A stretch of 64,000 nucleotides of DNA, from assembly GCA_039180025.1 (NCBI GenBank), contig JBCDDZ010000011.1, positions 1 to 64,000 of the forward strand, written 5' to 3'. Shown piece by piece: positions 63,046 through 64,000 of the stretch; the stretch's first letter is position 1, and every line of letters begins with the position of its first letter. The notes beneath the pieces are model-generated. The model ran no database searches and was not told where the DNA came from. It worked only from the letters and a program-made list of their open reading frames with translations. Made by a program: the position numbers and the translations under genes. Origin of the DNA: Algisphaera sp039180025. Lineage in GTDB: Bacteria; Planctomycetota; Phycisphaerae; Phycisphaerales; Phycisphaeraceae.

Positions 63046-63486
63046 CCCGTGCTTCAAGGTCGATCCCCAAGTTAAGCATGATTCGGTAACCAGTGCAATG
63101 GCCGGGCTGGGTTGAAGATTAGTATCGCCCAACTTGGTGATCGGCTGCCAAAAGAACTCCAAATGCGGCTCTAACGAGTCGAGCGGTTGTGGGCCGTCGA
63201 TACCCACCAATTGGACGCGAAAGAAGTGGCTCACTTCGTGCTGTGTCGAACCGGATTCGGTGAAGGCGTGCTCGATTGCCCCCAAATATCCTCCGACAAC
63301 ACAAGAGCGGCCGAATTCTTCGTTTAACTCCCGAGCGATCGCGTCGTGCATACTTTCGCCCACTTCCACATGACCGCCGGGCAGAAAGGTGTTGCTCGCT
63401 CCTTTGCAACGGGCGAGCAGAAGCTCGTCGTCAATACGGATCACGGCCCGGGCAAGAACATGGATATACGTTTCGCTCTTGGGCAT
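63040..63486 (-). CDS. cassette 6: NUDIX hydrolase
   Basis: 148 residues. The NUDIX box is perfect: GGHVEVGESMHDAIARELNE then EFG (G-x5-E-x7-R-E-U-x-E-E-x-G-U), giving a Mg-dependent pyrophosphohydrolase that removes nucleoside diphosphates linked to another group. A substrate cannot be predicted. Its start ATG (63486) is inside the GTTATGC/GCATAAC core of attC 7, so no leader exists; the stop TAA (63040-63042) is inside the core of attC 6. Confidence 0.95.
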   Translation of the reverse strand: MPKSETYIHVLARAVIRIDDELLLARCKGASNTFLPGGHVEVGESMHDAIARELNEEFGRSCVVGGYLGAIEHAFTESGSTQHEVSHFFRVQLVGIDGPQPLDSLEPHLEFFWQPITKLGDTNLQPSPAIALVTESCLTWGSTLKHGA

Positions 63487-63591
63487 AACGTAATTCGGCT
63501 CAGTTGCCGGCCGCCCGCGGGGGTGAACGGACGGCTCGAAGAAGATCATGAACCGCGGGCGTCGCTCGTCAACTGCAGCGGTTGGTTAGGC
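63483..63591 (-). repeat. attC site 7
   Basis: Outer core GCATAAC (63483-63489, matching the inner core of attC 6), inner core GTTAGGC (63585-63591). Left arm is of the GCCGGC type, right arm of the GCTCG type. Confidence 0.9.
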
Positions 63592-63830
63592 CCGACACGT
63601 CGCTGAAGTTGCTGATATACGCCAACTAGTGCTCCGAGGCATAGCAGAATCAGGACACCGATGAACAACAATAACAGCCCGAATTCGAACTCTTGCTCGT
63701 CGCGGGCTAATCCCCCGAGACGATTCACGCCTACATAAAAGAACAAGCCCGTAAAGGCGGCGAGGCCGCCTGCGACGATGGACAAAAACCGATCTTCTGA
63801 CATAACTCTCTTACGCACGAGTTTCAACAT
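63546..63830 (-). CDS. cassette 7: small two-helix membrane protein
   Basis: 94 residues with two membrane helices (SIVAGGLAAFTGLFFYVGVN and FGLLLLFIGVLILLCLGALV). It looks like a small integral membrane protein with no family assigned; an internal ATG at 63803 gives an 85-residue form. The last residues, PNQPLQLTSDARGS, are encoded by the attC, and the stop TGA (63546-63548) is inside it. Confidence 0.75.
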   Translation of the reverse strand: MLKLVRKRVMSEDRFLSIVAGGLAAFTGLFFYVGVNRLGGLARDEQEFEFGLLLLFIGVLILLCLGALVGVYQQLQRRVGPNQPLQLTSDARGS

Positions 63831-63848
63831 AGGAGGTGCTCCAGTAAG

Positions 63849-63956
63849 GCCTAACGTCTCCCCGCTCAGTGGCGAGCCGCCCGCGGGGGGAAACGGACGA
63901 CTCGATGGGATCATTCACCGCGGGCGTCGCTCGTCAACTGCAGCGGTTGGTTAGGT
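63849..63956 (-). repeat. attC site 8
   Basis: Outer core GCCTAAC (63849-63855), inner core GTTAGGT (63950-63956). Almost identical to site 5, including the region between cores and arms. Confidence 0.9.
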
Positions 63957-64000
63957 CTCGGCACCCGGGTGAGTACGCTCGTGGTTTGTGGTCATTTCTT
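63951..64000 (-). CDS. cassette 8: partial C-terminus
   Basis: The window ends inside an eighth cassette. On the minus strand a frame ending EMTTNHERTHPGAET stops at a TAA that is part of the attC 8 core, as for cassettes 1, 4, 5 and 6. The start and product are outside the window. Confidence 0.5.
   Translation of the reverse strand, partial: EMTTNHERTHPGAET

Larger units (their letters stand above)
59705..64000 (-). mobile_element. integron gene-cassette array (eight attC sites, seven full cassettes and one partial)
   Basis: Eight imperfect palindromes of about 70-110 bases, each bounded by GCCTAAC- and GTTAGGC-type cores, separate short minus-strand genes with almost no other DNA. This is the structure of an integron cassette array. 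Genes 2 and 3 and several others are visibly less G+C-rich than the chromosome to the left. No intI gene, attI site or Pc promoter is present. Each cassette reads leftward, so the integrase should be to the right of 64000; if none is found there, this is a cluster lacking integrase (CALIN). Confidence 0.93.

Noticed and set aside
59705..63956. CRISPR array as explanation of the repeats
   Set aside because: Repeats are about 100 bases, palindromic, separated by whole genes of 280-870 bases, and there are no cas genes. attC sites explain all features.

Overview
The window is high-G+C DNA (by eye roughly two thirds G+C, with long antisense reading frames shadowing many genes). It looks like a member of the Planctomycetota, most likely class Phycisphaerae. 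The signs are short C-terminal VPTP-type anchor domains, a prepilin of the planctomycete kind (FTLVELLVVIG start), a BamA outer-membrane protein, a PocR-GAF-SpoIIE phosphatase, and several secreted proteins with no family I recognise. The taxonomic call is inference; there is no rRNA here.

Layout. 1-2.9 kb: a receiver-like protein, a zinc metallopeptidase and an ATP-grasp ligase in a row. 2.9-4.2 kb: mobile-element debris (two opposed IS5-type transposase remnants and a decayed tyrosine recombinase) ending at a tRNA-Glu. 4.7-13.8 kb: an FHA/VWA membrane protein, a LuxR-GAF regulator with an odd start, a possible small RNA, a lone nuoA, thyA-folA, a K+ channel, DUF456 and CHAD proteins. 13.8-22.5 kb: bamA, pdhA and pdhB (separated by a carboxymuconolactone-decarboxylase/histidine-kinase pair), two tiny membrane proteins and a VPTP-anchored protein. 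22.8-28.3 kb: a lipoprotein, nadA, and a membrane histidine kinase followed by a response regulator. 28.4-46.6 kb: ABC-2 permease, acylphosphatase, SpoIIE phosphatase, GreA, metallo-beta-lactamase-fold and calcineurin-type hydrolases, Ddl and an FtsQ-like protein split by a second VPTP-anchored protein, HD-GYP, cyclophilin and MATE. 46.7-58.9 kb: an RNase HII-like protein, secreted protein, two acyltransferases, a PhyH/AraC divergent pair, a sulfatase-fold protein that has lost its catalytic residues, an ABC-F ATPase and a chemoreceptor. 59.0-59.7 kb: a prepilin pseudogene with two lesions.

The most striking region is 59.7-64.0 kb: eight attC recombination sites separating seven complete gene cassettes and one partial one, all reading leftwards (minus strand). 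This is an integron cassette array (VOC protein, membrane protein, nucleotidyltransferase-like protein, VOC protein, secreted protein, NUDIX hydrolase, small membrane protein). Paired deviations in the core sites at both ends of two cassettes, and an extra unpaired base on the same side of each hairpin, support this reading independently of the genes. The integrase is not in the window; orientation predicts it lies beyond base 64000.

Working together: thyA-folA supply thymidylate and reduced folate, pdhA/pdhB form pyruvate dehydrogenase E1, nadA starts NAD synthesis, ddl and the FtsQ-like protein belong to wall and division functions, and bamA builds the outer membrane. Sensors and regulators (two related HEINTP-type kinases, a REC regulator, SpoIIE phosphatase, HD-GYP, a NIT-type chemoreceptor) are unusually dense for 64 kb.
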